In this document: positions 15,030-26,151 of the stretch, in pieces
Layout: the number at the start of each line of letters is the position of its first letter
Position numbering within the stretch: the first letter of the stretch is position 1
The notes under the pieces: model-generated
The model's database searches: none
What the model saw: the letters and a program-made list of their open reading frames with translations, nothing else
Told to the model about the DNA's origin: nothing
NCBI GenBank assembly: GCA_014549065.1
Contig: JACDOX010000015.1
Coordinates: 2,582,594-2,646,593, forward strand
Source: Cardinalis cardinalis
Lineage: Eukaryota > Chordata > Aves > Passeriformes > Cardinalidae
Reading direction: 5' to 3'
Length of the DNA stretch: 64,000 nt
Position numbers and translations under genes: made by a program

Positions 15030-16360
15030 CCTGAAGCGTGACTAGGGCGTCTTTCCCTTGACTCCTCTTCGGAGGAAGGGTGTGGGGTGGGAAGTGAGGG
15101 GACTTTTGGCTCCCTTCCTCCAGGTACAGCCTCAGTGATGGTGAGAGAAGAGCAAGCCCCTGAGTGCCTGGTTCGACAAGCAGNGTGTGAGCCCAGGAGG
15201 CAGTGGCAGCCTCGAGACGGGCTGTTCGGAGCACCGGGAGGCCGCTGCCGATGGCATCGCCGGGGTGCGGTCACTGAAACACGGCTGGCACCCGGCCAAG
15301 AGACNGGCAGTCACCCAAACCTGGGATGACCGCAAGCACAGCTGTCAGTTCCATCCTTACACTCTAGAGCTGTGTCAGCTGTTTCAATGGCTAATGAACC
15401 TGGTCACTAATTGTCCCTGAGATGTGTATCTGGCTCATTTACATTCCCACACTGCCCATCACAGCAAATGGCAATTGCCTAGTGACCTGNAGCCCTGCCT
15501 CCCTCACTGTGCTGTAAGTGTCCTCGAGATGTTTTGTGGGAGGCAGGGGACCCTGTTTCTTCCTGCCCTCCATTTTTTGGGCAGGAGAGAGCAGGGCCTG
15601 CTGGCGGAGCCGGCGCCACAGCTGAGGCGGCAGCATTCCCTCCTGCGCGAACACACGGCGCCGGCGAGTGGGAGGGACGAAATGTTAGCCTGCAGGAGGG
15701 AGAGTGGGAGGCTGAGAAAAGGAGCTGGTCNGGAGAGGAAATGAGAAGAGTGAGTGTAATGAGGAAAACCTGTTTTGTTGCTTGCAGCGACGAGAGCAGG
15801 ATTAAGAGAGTAGGACTTGGTGGATGGGNGGAGAGATGAGAAGGGGCCACATAACCAGCAGCGCAGTATGGATGTAGGCAGGGAGCAAGCTGTCTGCTGC
15901 TCTTTTGTGCTAAGTGTGGTGCCTGCCTCTTCTCAGCACTGTCTCTGGCAAATCCCGCAGTGGAAAATCACAGCATGATGTCAGTACAGCAGGAGCTATT
16001 GCCTGATGAAGCAAGTCTAGNAAACTCCTGGACACCGACTGATGGACGGGAAATCCCCTGTGGGAGCGGCAGGCGCCCCTCCGCGCCGCTGCCACCCTGT
16101 CCTCCCTCGGCTGGCACCGCTCGGTGTCCCCGTAACCTCCCCACACATTTTACAGACACGCAGAGATCGGGTAAGAAAGAGAGGCAGTGAGAGGAGAAGG
16201 ACAAACTGAGAAGTGCCGGGTGCTCGCAGCAGCGCAGCTGCTCCTGTGCCTCCTTTCTGCTGCCCCGTGGGCTCTGCTCCCTGGAATGCGTGAGGGAAAC
16301 ACAATTCCAGCGTCCTGCTCGCGAAGGGGGCACGTCTGTGAGGGCACCAAGGCACTAACG
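15030..16360. promoter_or_regulatory. CpG-rich segment, candidate promoter/CpG island
   Basis: CG dinucleotides are clustered here, in runs near 15207-15300, 15600-15685, 16035-16135 and 16215-16345, while the rest of the window is visibly CpG-poor. In bird genomes such clusters usually mark promoters or first exons. No known protein is encoded at this spot, and the nearest gene (serpin A, minus strand) ends at 18175, so this is not its promoter. It could be the start of a non-coding transcript, a first exon of a gene whose other exons lie outside the window, or simply a GC-rich patch. I did not compute the observed/expected ratio. Confidence 0.4.
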
Positions 16361-17918
16361 GTAGGAAGGGAAGGAATCTCCTTCCAAAAATAAGGATTAA
16401 CAGCCTGCAAAAGCTGATTCAGCTTGGGTGAGAAATTCTCTTCAGTTTTCTCCCAGAACCACATGGGGACAACTTTCCTCCTACTATGCTGTATTTCTAT
16501 GTTTATGTCTTCATCCACTTCAAAGTGGTTCACAAGGGAGCAAGGAATATTTAATTCATCTGTGGCCTCTGTTTCTTCCACACTTCTTGGTGTCAACTGA
16601 GAATCACCCTACTAAAATCAATTATTTCCATTTTTTAACTGCAACTCCAGGGAATTAAATTCATAAGTAAGGCTCTCACTTCTTTGAGCTCTCTACCCCC
16701 TAAAGGTTTTACTGTGGCTTTACTGGATGCCCGTTGTTTGGCAGCAGTTAACAGCAGGAGTGATAAAAGCTGAAACTGACCCCACTGAGGCTGCACCCAC
16801 CTGGATTGAAGAGCGATGAAAAGCCTGCAGTCAGGTGGGGAGCCTTGTTAATTTCTCCTGTGTGGGCGTTGGGCTACAAAGGCACCCAAACACATAGAGG
16901 AGTATGCAGGAATGCACCAGAAAAGTACATGGATTTCTGTCACTGTGAGTCCTGCCTTCGATACTATGAGTTGTTGATATATTCATCTATACTGAGACTG
17001 TATTTAGTAAAAAAACACCTTCAAGCATCCTGTTAACAGAGAGTATTTACTAGGAACACAGAGCAGAGAGGGAGACTGCAACGGGAGATAATGCTTTGCA
17101 CCACACTAGNAGCACCCATGAACTTGCTGAGGTTGTGTTGGCTTCCCAAGCCTTTGACTGCTCCCAGCATCATTGGCAATGACATGACGCCATTTCATCT
17201 CTTCCCAAACCCCACAGCTTTAGGGAAAACAGAGCCAATTGTACTCCCTCTGACACCAGTTTCCAAGGCAAGTCCATTGAAGGCGGTTCCCAGCCAGCCT
17301 TCAAGCTCCCCTATGTTCTACCTGGCTGCCTGGCACCCCCGCCTGGGTCAGAGGATTTGCTTATTGCATGCTCCTTACTTACATCTTTGGCTGTAAAAGG
17401 ACAAAAGCATTTGAAAGATCTCTAATTTTCCAGAGTCTCCTTTTAGGTTTTCCACAAATCTCTGCTGACAGTATGCTTGAGTAATTGCCATCCAAATACC
17501 TCACCTTCCCATTCAGCAACACCCTCCTCCTCACCNCTGATGGATACATATGTGAGGAGTCAGTAACTCCATCTAAATCTGTCAAATTGGTAACATGTGG
17601 TGAAAATCAGATTCAAGGCAGATTTGATCCTCCTGCTCTCTTTTAAGCTGCAAGAAACTCTGGAAGATTTGCTGCTAGATTGATACTCAGAATGATAAAA
17701 GGTTTCTGGTACAGAAGGCTGTTGAAGGCAGCTTTTCACATTCCCAGTGCTGTCTCTATTGGGAGCTTCAGGTGACCCTGCAATGTTGATCCAACTGTTC
17801 CCATCTCAGATTTACTTATGGTAAACTGCAACCACTTCTGCTTTGTTTGCAAGAACATTCATAATTTTACCTCTGACTACCTCGTATTAAGCAGGAGTCT
17901 TCCATTATAATATAAACA
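16361..17918. other. Intergenic DNA, nothing recognised
   Basis: Apart from downstream flank of serpin A, no exon, repeat family or structural RNA is recognisable here by eye. Confidence 0.5.
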
Positions 17919-17924
17919 TTTATT
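17919..17924 (-). terminator. Possible polyadenylation signal of serpin A (AATAAA)
   Basis: The minus strand reads AATAAA about 250 nt after the serpin A stop codon. A variant ATTAAA lies closer, at 18138-18143, about 32 nt after the stop. Which one is used cannot be told from sequence alone. Confidence 0.4.
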
Positions 17925-18174
17925 TCCAAATGCTGGCAAAGCTTACGTCTTTCCTTGTCTTTCAGTCAGGTAAAAAAGGCATTATTTTCTAGCTGAATTT
18001 AAAACAATTTCTTCCTCTTCAGCAAGTGTCATGGTCAATATCAAGTTTTTGATGATGACATAAAATAAAAACGGTTACTAACAAAGAACCATATATGAGC
18101 TGGTACAAATGGAAATCATGTCATGCATTTTCACATCTTTAATTAGCAGTAGCAAACAAAATTCATATGTCACT

Positions 18175-21100
18175 TCAACTAGCTGGGTTAACTATTTTTC
18201 CTATGAAGAGTGTACTGTTTGTATCTCTGTCAAAAATCAGCATGAGGAAGGGATGACTGAATTCAATGGTTGGAGGACGAGACATTGGCATTATTTCAAC
18301 AGCAGTTGCTGCTGCTGCCTCAGTACCTTTCTCATCAACATCCAGAGAAGCCTTGTGGACAACCTAGGAAAAAAGAAAATAGAGTCACTCTGGGCAGTAA
18401 ACAACCTCTTGAGAAATTAATCAGAGTCCTTTTAAAGNAGCCCTGCTTTGAGGGATCCACTGAGAAATTAGTAGATGCAGTTGAGCTCTATTGTTGTGGT
18501 CATGGCTGCTTAAATAAGGGTTAGGATGGGGCTATGGACATCTCCTAAAAAAGTTCAAAATANTGGATGAAGGATAGAGGCTCCACCTGTAATTGTGTGT
18601 CTGTGCCTCCAAAACTGAGTCTCCAGGGTGAGAAGGACAGGTTGTGCTGTGCCTGGGAGCATTAGTNGTTTTCCTTGAGGAGTCAGGGGTTGATGCTCCT
18701 CTCATGTTTCAGATACTGCCCAAAAAAATTTGGCCGATACTATTCTTGGTAAAAACCAGACATGTAGCAATCTAATCTGATCTCCAGTGTCACCAGGGCC
18801 AATCCTCTTCTGTAAACTTGCAGGCTGAGGCCTGGGTGACCCAGCTGCAGGCAAGTTGGGAAGCTGGGAGATGTATATACCTGGTGTTTCTGGATTCTAC
18901 CACTGATGGCTTTTCCTGCATGAATGGAAAACACTTACTTTGGAAACCTTCAGATCTGGGGTGCCAGTGATGCCAGAGAGGTCTGCCTGGTTGGTGAACA
19001 CATCCACAATTCCCATCTTCCTAAGGGTGTTACTTATTTCATAGCTCCCAGAAATAGAAAATTTGGGGAAATAGAGGTTCATAAGTCTAGGTAGAAGAGA
19101 AACACAAAGGGTGGTGAGAAGGATTTTTCAGCAGTATAAACAATGGTGAGAAATCTGTTTAATTCCCATGAGCCTCAAATCCCAGGAGTTTGAACCCTGA
19201 ATGTGAGCACCAATTCAATTGCTGGTGCTTCTCATGGTGATAGAAGCACTATCATACTTAATAATAAAAATAGCAATCATAATAGTATTTATGTCTGGTG
19301 TTTTGTTTCAGGAAATCTGAAAGCACTCTGCTAAGTAGAACAGTACCAAGAGCCCCTCTTTACAGGCAGAGACAAAGGATAGACCATGATGCTCAGGAAG
19401 GTGAAGAGCTGAAGAGAAGTCCTGACAAAGTCTGCCTGGGCAGAAGTGTGGCAAATCCCAGCATTTCAAATCAAATAGGTATTTTTGGTATAACTGGGGC
19501 ATTTGGCATGGCCCCAGGAAAGGTCTGCTCCCTGCTGCCTGCACATTTGGATTCCATGTCCTCTAATTGTCTTCCTCCTCTGGGCTGGCCATGATCAAGT
19601 TTGCCTTTTACTCTGAGCTGTCTGCAGGCAGCTCCTGCTCAGTGTGATTTCTGTTGGGTTTCTTGTCACGCCCTGTCCAGGGGTCCTCAGTCACCCACAG
19701 CAGTGATTGCCCTTTAGGTATCTCAAGTCTTTTCCTGCCTTGCAACAAAACAGTAAAACAGAAATTGCCATTTGGTTCTCACAGTTTCTCCCATGAAGAA
19801 CTTATTCCTATATTGATCCTCAGTGACCTTGCACCACAAATTCATTTAGATAAGTATTNTCCTGATATTGCAGCTGAGAATGATACATTTTAATTTTGTT
19901 ATTTGAGGTATCACATTATTAGCTCATATTCAGTTTGCTACCCATTATGTTTTTACTAACTGTGCTGGTATTTCTGTGATGATGCACTGAGATATAGGGN
20001 TGTGAACTGCACAGCCTTATTAATTGTGAATTAGGGCAGAGCTTGGTAAATTAAGCATGTATTAANTTGATATTACTCATCTACTGTTGCTAAGATCTCT
20101 CCCAGACAAACAAGGTTGTAAAATGCATTAGCTGATGTTGGTGTCAATGGTTGAAGTTAACAGAAACTCATTAGATATTTATAGTTTCAAAACAAAATGC
20201 CAGAAAATCAGGACATCCACAATTAATCACTTGCCTGTTCTAACAACAACTGAATGCTGCAAGATAATTGTGTAGGGCATATCATGCCTGTAAGCACTAC
20301 TACAAACTGTGTAAGTTATGGTTTATTTAGGGTTCAGACTTATGCCTGAGTCACAGTGTATCAGTGACAAGAGAGGAAAAACACACTATCTGAAATCTCA
20401 GTATAGAAGATTTGGCTTAAAATTGCACCCATTCCTTTCAGTCGATGGAGTATTTTAGAAACACCAANCTAGTGCTCTAGATTGGTGTTGCTATTCCTTA
20501 GAGAGGAATAGGATGGTGTCTGCTCTGACTGGGAGAGCAGCAAGTCACTCATCCACCAACAAAAGAATAGTTAAATACCAACCAGCTGCAAGATTTTTAC
20601 AACTAGGGCCCATGAGCCAAAAATAACCCACTCAGTTCCCAGAATCGCCACAATCACAGTGTTTGCATTCCCCAGAAAGAAAAAATACTATAAATTAGGT
20701 GCCACTACAGNTGGCTGGCAGAAGATTACCTCTGGAAGAGATGGTCTGACCATTTCTGGATGGTTTCCTTGTCCAGAGTTTGCTCTAACCGCTTCATTTC
20801 CCCTTTTGCTGGCAGAACCAGAAATGCAGTAGCACTGCCATTATAATGCAGCCGTACCACAGTGCATGACAGCTCCTCATCAAAGTAGAAGTCAAATCTG
20901 CCCATCTGGTACATCATAGGGACTTTCACAGTTGTTTCAGCATCCACAAAGAACTCCCTTTCTTCAGTATGCTCTGCTTTGAAAGGCTTTTCCCAGCTGC
21001 CTGATACAGAGAAGGAGAATTTAACTGAATATCCAATGTTTTATCTCATCATAGTCTAAACTTTTTGTAGCTAGTAATAATATTCACCTGTTTCTCCATG

Positions 21101-22586
21101 CATTAAATACTAATTTTCGAATGTGACACTTTAGAATGTGTATCACAATAATGCAAGGATCTTTTACCTGTTTAAAAGAGTGCATTGTATTCCACTTTCA
21201 ATTTATGTTTCAGGTGCCAGTAATGAAATAATTAGGTGGGTTTTTTTGTACCTACCACGGCTTTTCTGTTCAGGAGATCTATGTGGGCTTTCTGTAAACA
21301 TCATCTGTGTACTCATATATTGCATGCAATTAATTTCTATTGACTTTAATCATATTTGTAGATAAAATATTGTAGGATCTCATACCTGACTGGTGTTATG
21401 TCAGGCTTAAGGGCACATCTAACCCACATCAGAAATGCACATTGTTTCTGCTTTGTTCCTTAGAATGTTCTCCCCTATTCATCACTAGCTTCTCCCATAT
21501 ATAAATGTTAGTGTGCATGAATAAAGGACTCTGATAAGGGGAAAAAAAGGAGTATGTCGTAAATTAGGCTATTGAATCATGCATTAAAAAGGGGCATGAG
21601 GTCATATATAAGTCTCAGTGCCTTCACTGAAAATGAGAAGAATATGGGACAATTGGAGGTACAGTTAAATCCAGGAGCACCAACCCAGGCTGCATGGAAG
21701 GCTGTGGCTTGGAACAGAGCTCCTGGAGCTGTCACAAAGAGAAACAAGACTGTGTGGCCTCCAGCTGCCTGCCTCCTGTTACCCCTCCACCACCTCCACT
21801 GTGCCATTAGGGGATCTTCTCTCCTTCAGCAAGGAGCGTTGGAAATTTTCCCCAGACCAGTTTTCAGTTGAGGTAGGTGACATTAGATTTGTTGGTAAGA
21901 ATGAGTAGTGAGCATGTGAACACCAAAGNAGACTTACCTTTAAAGAAAACAAAGCTACCCACAAGCATTACAGTTTGTGGGTCCATGTCCTTGACCAGAT
22001 TAGTAATTTTCCCATGTGTTTTCTTCTCTATGTAATCATTGATCTGCTTTTCAGCTTCTGAGGGTTTGTTAAAGTCAGTTGTAAAAGCCTCCAGCTGATA
22101 CAGAGCTTTGGCATCATCTGAAAACTTTTTTAGGAGATTCAGCTTCTCTGTTACAAAGATGGCATTCCCCATGTTGAGCTGGACTCCACCCTCAGGATGG
22201 TTCAGCATGTGGAGTAGGTTGTGGAAACCTTCATGTATCTCTTTCTCCTGAATCTCTGTAATGTTGAAGGCGAGTCCTTCCAGGATCTGAGACTTTGTGG
22301 CTGATCTAGCCCCAAGGGCCAGCATTGCAAAGGCAGTGGAGATGCTCACAGGAGAGAAGAAAATGTTCTTATTTTGTGCCTCCTGTGCAACCTCCCTAAA
22401 AAACTGGAATGCAAAGTCAGCATTGTTTGGCACAAGTCTGAGGCAAGCCATTGCTTCCCCTCCATGATGTATGTGATGTTTAGGGTCATTTGGGTCATGT
22501 CNATTGTGGTCACTGGGTGGGAGCTGACTGTGGGCAACAGTGTGAAACCCAACCAGCAGTAAACTTAGGTAGAATGTGGTCTTCAT
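18175..22586 (-). CDS. Serpin A: clade A serpin (alpha-1-antitrypsin-like), predicted P1 Met
   Basis: This is a secreted serine protease inhibitor-type serpin of 418 residues. Coding exons on the minus strand are 22586-21938 (649 nt), 21000-20730 (271), 19086-18939 (148) and 18363-18175 (189). All are flanked by AG/GT, with phases 1, 2 and 0 as in mammalian alpha-1-antitrypsin. Residues 1-20 form a hydrophobic signal peptide ending AHS. A histidine-rich tail follows (six His between residues 27 and 41). Family motifs are NADFAF, NIFFSPVSIST, SWEKPF, YFPKFSISGSYE and ADLSG. The reactive loop reads GTEAAAATAVEIMPMSRPP, giving P1 Met383 and P1' Ser384. That is the same pair as human alpha-1-antitrypsin, which inhibits neutrophil elastase, so an elastase-type target is plausible but inferred. 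Sequons include NIT, NGS and NST. Codon 29 is NGA and would be a stop if the base were T. Family assignment is certain; one-to-one orthology with a named SERPINA gene is not established. Confidence 0.95.
18271..18327 (-). other. Reactive centre loop of serpin A (P15-P4')
   Basis: The hinge keeps the small residues needed for loop insertion (P15 Gly, P14 Thr, P12-P9 all Ala), with Glu at P17, so inhibitory function is expected. P2-P1-P1' is Pro-Met-Ser. The P1 codon is at 18285-18283. Confidence 0.85.
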
Positions 22587-22603
22587 GTTCTTGTATTAAA
22601 ATC
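21938..22603 (-). other. Serpin A first coding exon with its acceptor
   Basis: A pyrimidine-rich tract ending CTGTAG marks the acceptor, and the exon begins at 22603. There are 17 untranslated bases before the ATG at 22586-22584. This is the usual clade A arrangement, in which an upstream exon is non-coding. That upstream exon was not located. Confidence 0.8.
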
Positions 22604-25600
22604 CTACAGAAAAAAAGGACATGATGTTACTGAGGTAAGTAATTAATTAAGTAGAAAGAGTTATTCTGTCAGTACCCCTGAATCAAAAAGTCTTATCTCT
22701 TTATTTTGTCCTCGGTTTCCATGATCTCCAATTCTTGCTAGATTTTTTTTTAAATTTTCCCAGGCCTCCTGGCAAATCTCCGCCAACTCCTTCTGCCACC
22801 CCCACCCTAAATACCTGCAAAGACAAAATTCAGCATGGATTAGTTGAATACACAGCACCCTCAGCAGGCTGGAGAATGGAGCATATCCCATCACAAAACA
22901 CCTCTTGGCTAATTGCTGAAAGGCTGTGGTGCAACTCTGCTTTGACACTAATGGTCTGAATAATTCCTTAAAATTTCATCATAGAAGAAGTCTGGTGTCT
23001 TGTGAGTTAGGGCAGAAAGAGGAAATTCATGCAAGTGAGCAGCAATCAGTAGCTACATGGAAACAGAATCTGAGCAAACAGGCAGGCAGGAGATCTTTAA
23101 ATAAACTTTTGGTCAGGTTGATAAGTGTCCTGTTTAAAGAAAGGACAAATAATGGGGGCTGTTCTTCAGAAGCAAACCAGATATAAGCACCTACCTCTCT
23201 AAGGAATAGGTGGGGTTTTTTTCTGAATAGAAATAATGTAATATTTTAAATAAGAACCTGAAATAACGTGCTGTCTGTTCAGCAAAACTGTTTGAGTGGG
23301 TTCATTTTCAGCACAGCAGAAGCAGTCAATGCCATTAACAAAGAACAAGGCCTTATTTTCATCAGCTGCTCCACTGGTCAAAGGGTGAAGGGTTTATCAG
23401 TGTGTTACACTTGGCTGTGGTAGCCACGTTTCATTGCAGAGCTGACATCCTGCACTCTATAAGCTCTTAAAAAGAGACCTTGGAAATGGGGTATGAATGT
23501 CCCAATAGGCCTCATTTCTGAGGAGGAATCTAGGCCAAAGATATGGTGCAAGAGTTGCACAGGGTTTGAGGAGATAATGAGCCAGATTTGCTAAAATTGT
23601 GCACAGAGAGACATATTACACCAATTGCACCTTTCATCTCTGGCATGACTCGAGAGCCTCATCAAAAAGTGCTATGCTTATGGTCCTGCTTTTCCTACAT
23701 CATCAGAGGGAGCAATTTGTATTAGTAGTTGAATATCCACTTACAGATAGACACATGAGAACAACAAAACATTTTCAAGCTATAATCAAATATTCAAACA
23801 TTTACATGTTTGTTATAAGTAATTTTAAAAAGCAGGCCTATTTGCAATAACAGCATTACTGACAAGTATAAGAACTGTAATGGTTGGGTTCTTGGTAGCT
23901 ACATTTTCAATTACTGTACACAGTAGTTTTAAGTTATATTTTGGTCTCTTCTGATTTTGACATTGAAATAATTCTTGATGTATCTAGATACTTGTAACTC
24001 AAGAGCTCCATTTCTGAATTTTAAGAACTATTATCAGTGAGCCAGTGTATTAGTCAGACTTTGAAGACAAATCAACTCCCAAACAAAAGCATCAGAGCTA
24101 AGCCTAATCTATTTCCACATATCCAGCAGGCTGATTCAGAAGCTGCCTGTGGATAAATTATTTACTATGAACTATTTACTCAGCTGCAGTCATAATTTAT
24201 TAAGAAGAACATGAATACCAAAAAAGAGAAACATTTCATTTTAAACATAAGTTGCCACCTGTTCTCTATCTCATCACATTTAATATTTATTACAAAATAT
24301 GACACGTGATAGTTTGGCTTTTCTATATGCCTCAAAATGCCAATTCTATTTATTTGGAATGCAAAGCAGAAAGGGATTTTAACTGGCTTGACCTCAAAAT
24401 TATGGTGAAAGGATAAAGAATGGTTTTGCTGTAAGGATTCTGTAAAATATTAATTACAGTTTTCTGAAGGCAATTTTCCTTATCCTGATATTTTTTTCTC
24501 TATGTAGTTACAACATGATCACATTTTGTGGTTAATTTATGTACTTTCATGGAATTAATTTCATTTTATTACAGTTCTGAATTCACAGATAATTAAATAC
24601 AATCTGAATCATCCATCTGTTACTCAGTACTGGCCAATCACAAACAGTCAAGACTCATGAGTCAGACCTCACAAAAATCTTGATAATGGTTAGTTTTAAA
24701 GGCATAAGATTATAAAAGACTTAGCAGCTGTGATTTGTAGAGGTATTTTTGTTGTTTAAGCTTTCAAGATACAAGTGGTCCTCTTCATTAGTACCTGTTT
24801 TGAAACCTAAAGGTACTTTTATAATAAGATTTGCACCCTCTCGACCTTCAGAATATGGTTGTGGATTTTTATTTCATATTTGCTACTTACTATTTCATTC
24901 CATGTTATTGTGGCTTCTGGGTTAGCAAGTGATCAACCACTGACAAATTGACAACTGACACCATTTCAGCAGGAAACTGAAGATGCAGATTCTCATATGG
25001 TCTTAAAGACTGATGGATTTTCCTATGGAGAATAGTTGCTAATGATTTATTAAAAAGCAAAGGCTGAGAACCTGTGCTGGAAAGCTTTTAGGAAATTTTC
25101 AGACTAGAGGAGTTAAGTTTGCAGAAAGCTCTTTAAGACCATTACTTCTATAATTTCCAGAAAAAAANCAGTTTATCCATCAACATGGCAGTAGGAGTGA
25201 AAAGCACTTCAATACTAGTTCCATATTAGTCTGACTTGTTGAATGGCCTGGATGGAAACACATTAACCTCTGCCTCTTTTCTTTGTGTGTGTTACACAAG
25301 GACAGTTTATTTGTGGTGTTCAAGAATAGGCGTCTTTGAAGAAGAGCTTTCAATCAAACCAGACAATGTTACAAGAGCATGCCAGCACTTGGAAGACAGT
25401 GTTTGCAGCAATTTATCTGTAATAGACTTGGTGTAACATTTGCTGAATATATTACTTCTTCCCTAGCACAATATGCCCTACCATACAACTCAGAAAGAAA
25501 ATGAAGAACACTGGGAATAGCTAAAGTTACCTTAGAAAAATTCCACCAGAAAACCTGGGAGTGGACTGAGTTTTCTGACTGACAGAACTTGCTTCTTTAT

Positions 25601-26002
25601 GGAGATAGGTATTTTGTCCATTTTAGGGCTGATTTCTTTCTCTATGATTGAAGAGATTCTGGAGACAACTTTCTGCCTTTAGAGTCCCATGTAATATTCC
25701 AGGAAAGGAATGTTCATCCCATACTACTCCCATAAGGGGTCCTCGCTGATAATCTCATTTTAGGCAACATGAAAATTTGCACTGCTCAAAAACATATGAA
25801 GGCATAAATAGAAAAGCCGTTTGCTCACCAGATGGTGCTGCTTCCCTCCTGATTGTTTCTGAAGTAGGAAATCTGAGAAATTTGTTTCCTGAAAGCACTG
25901 TGGGGGCACCAGGCACATCAAGTTACAGCACCACAACCACCAGAGCTGTCTGCTGAGCTAAATATCAGCTATGTAGAGACTTGTAAAGAGAATCACCCAA
26001 GT

Positions 26003-26012
<10 letters not shown>
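22604..26012. other. Upstream flank of serpin A, no gene recognised
   Basis: This should contain the non-coding first exon and promoter of serpin A. A sequence GCAG|GTATTT on the minus strand near 22816 could be a donor, but it also resembles an acceptor, so I do not call it. No clear TATA box or HNF1 site was identified. Confidence 0.4.

Positions 26013-26086
<74 letters not shown>
26013..26086. repeat. 74-base poly(A) tract
   Basis: An uninterrupted run of 74 A lies directly after a short CA repeat. Such length is unusual for bird intergenic DNA. It may be a mononucleotide expansion or the tail of a retrocopy inserted on the plus strand, but no retrocopied gene is visible upstream of it. 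The motif AATCAC occurs on both sides (25991 and the junction at 26085), too short to prove a target-site duplication. Confidence 0.9.
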
Positions 26087-26089
<3 letters not shown>

Positions 26090-26121
26090 CTTGACTACCC
26101 ATACCTGGGTGTGAGAACATG

Positions 26122-26151
26122 ACCTCAGAAGCCTGGCCAGGCTTCTGAGGT
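26122..26151. repeat. 30-bp perfect palindrome
   Basis: The half site ACCTCAGAAGCCTGG is followed immediately by its exact reverse complement, with no spacer. It could form a cruciform in DNA or a hairpin in RNA. It lies 36 bp beyond the long A tract. Confidence 0.95.

Noticed and set aside
22812..22818. Donor-like site for a non-coding first exon of serpin A
   Set aside because: The same bases look equally like an acceptor, and no promoter signal lies upstream.
25991..26092. Target-site duplication around the poly(A) tract
   Set aside because: The shared AATCAC is only six bases and diverges on both sides.
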